A stretch of 5,050 bases of DNA from an uncultured Corynebacterium sp. Lineage in GTDB: Bacteria; Actinomycetota; Actinomycetes; Mycobacteriales; Mycobacteriaceae. How positions within the stretch are numbered: the stretch's first letter is position 1; each line of letters opens with the position of its first letter. The DNA is taken from positions 1 to 5,050 of the forward strand of contig CAMIPB010000062.1 in assembly GCA_946223355.1 (NCBI GenBank), in the 5' to 3' direction. A program made the position numbers and the translations under genes. The notes below the pieces were generated by a model. That model saw only the letters and a program-made list of their open reading frames with translations, searched no databases and had not been told where the DNA came from. Shown here piece by piece: positions 4,999 through 5,050 of the stretch.

Positions 4999-5050
4999 TG
5001 GCGGAGGATGTGGGATTTGAACCCACGAGGGTCGTGAAACCCGCACGCGT
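4999..5050 (-). tRNA. tRNA-Ser, 3' part (5' end outside window)
   Basis: Read on the minus strand: encoded CCA (5001-4999), discriminator G73 (5002), 3' acceptor strand ATCCTCC (5009-5003), and a T-arm of GTGGG/CCCAC stem with TTCAAAT loop (5026-5010). Upstream is a long variable arm with a GGGT/ACCC stem. The long arm together with G73 points to serine rather than leucine or tyrosine. The anticodon lies past the right edge, so the isoacceptor cannot be named. A terminator follows after about 8 nt. Confidence 0.9.

Overview
The window looks like a stretch of a moderate-GC actinobacterial chromosome, most likely Corynebacterium of the C. diphtheriae type (inference). The clues are a Thr/Glu/Pro-rich surface protein with an LAxTG-type sorting signal, a secreted S8 protease with a corynebacterial-looking promoter (TATAAT with a poor -35), and a stand-alone GluQ. 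No mobile element, CRISPR array or phage gene is visible.

Layout. Bases 1-608 (+) are the 3' end of a cell-wall-anchored surface protein gene, closed by a clear intrinsic terminator at 630-678. Bases 679-1044 hold no convincing gene but contain several inverted repeats. Bases 1045-1740 (-) encode a YhhQ/QPTR-family queuosine-precursor transporter, with a palindrome over its promoter. Bases 1741-1983 are intergenic and rich in hairpins, including a perfect 21-bp stem just after the protease stop. Bases 1984-3648 (-) encode an exported subtilisin-like protease with an I9 propeptide, a catalytic domain and a Glu-Pro-rich repeat tail. Bases 3649-3983 hold the protease promoter and a divergent regulatory region. 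Bases 3984-4940 (+) encode glutamyl-Q tRNA(Asp) synthetase. A terminator at 4953-4990 serves the partial tRNA-Ser that enters from the right edge on the minus strand (4999-5050).

How the genes fit together. The transporter and GluQ both belong to queuosine metabolism: one would import the precursor base, and the other glutamylates the finished queuosine in tRNA(Asp). The step between them (Tgt) is not in this window. The protease and the surface protein are both exported, but nothing in the sequence links either of them to the queuosine genes. I found no clearly new multi-gene system. The least explained parts are the structured protease-to-transporter intergenic region, the 366-bp gene-free segment, and the dyad-containing region upstream of gluQ.
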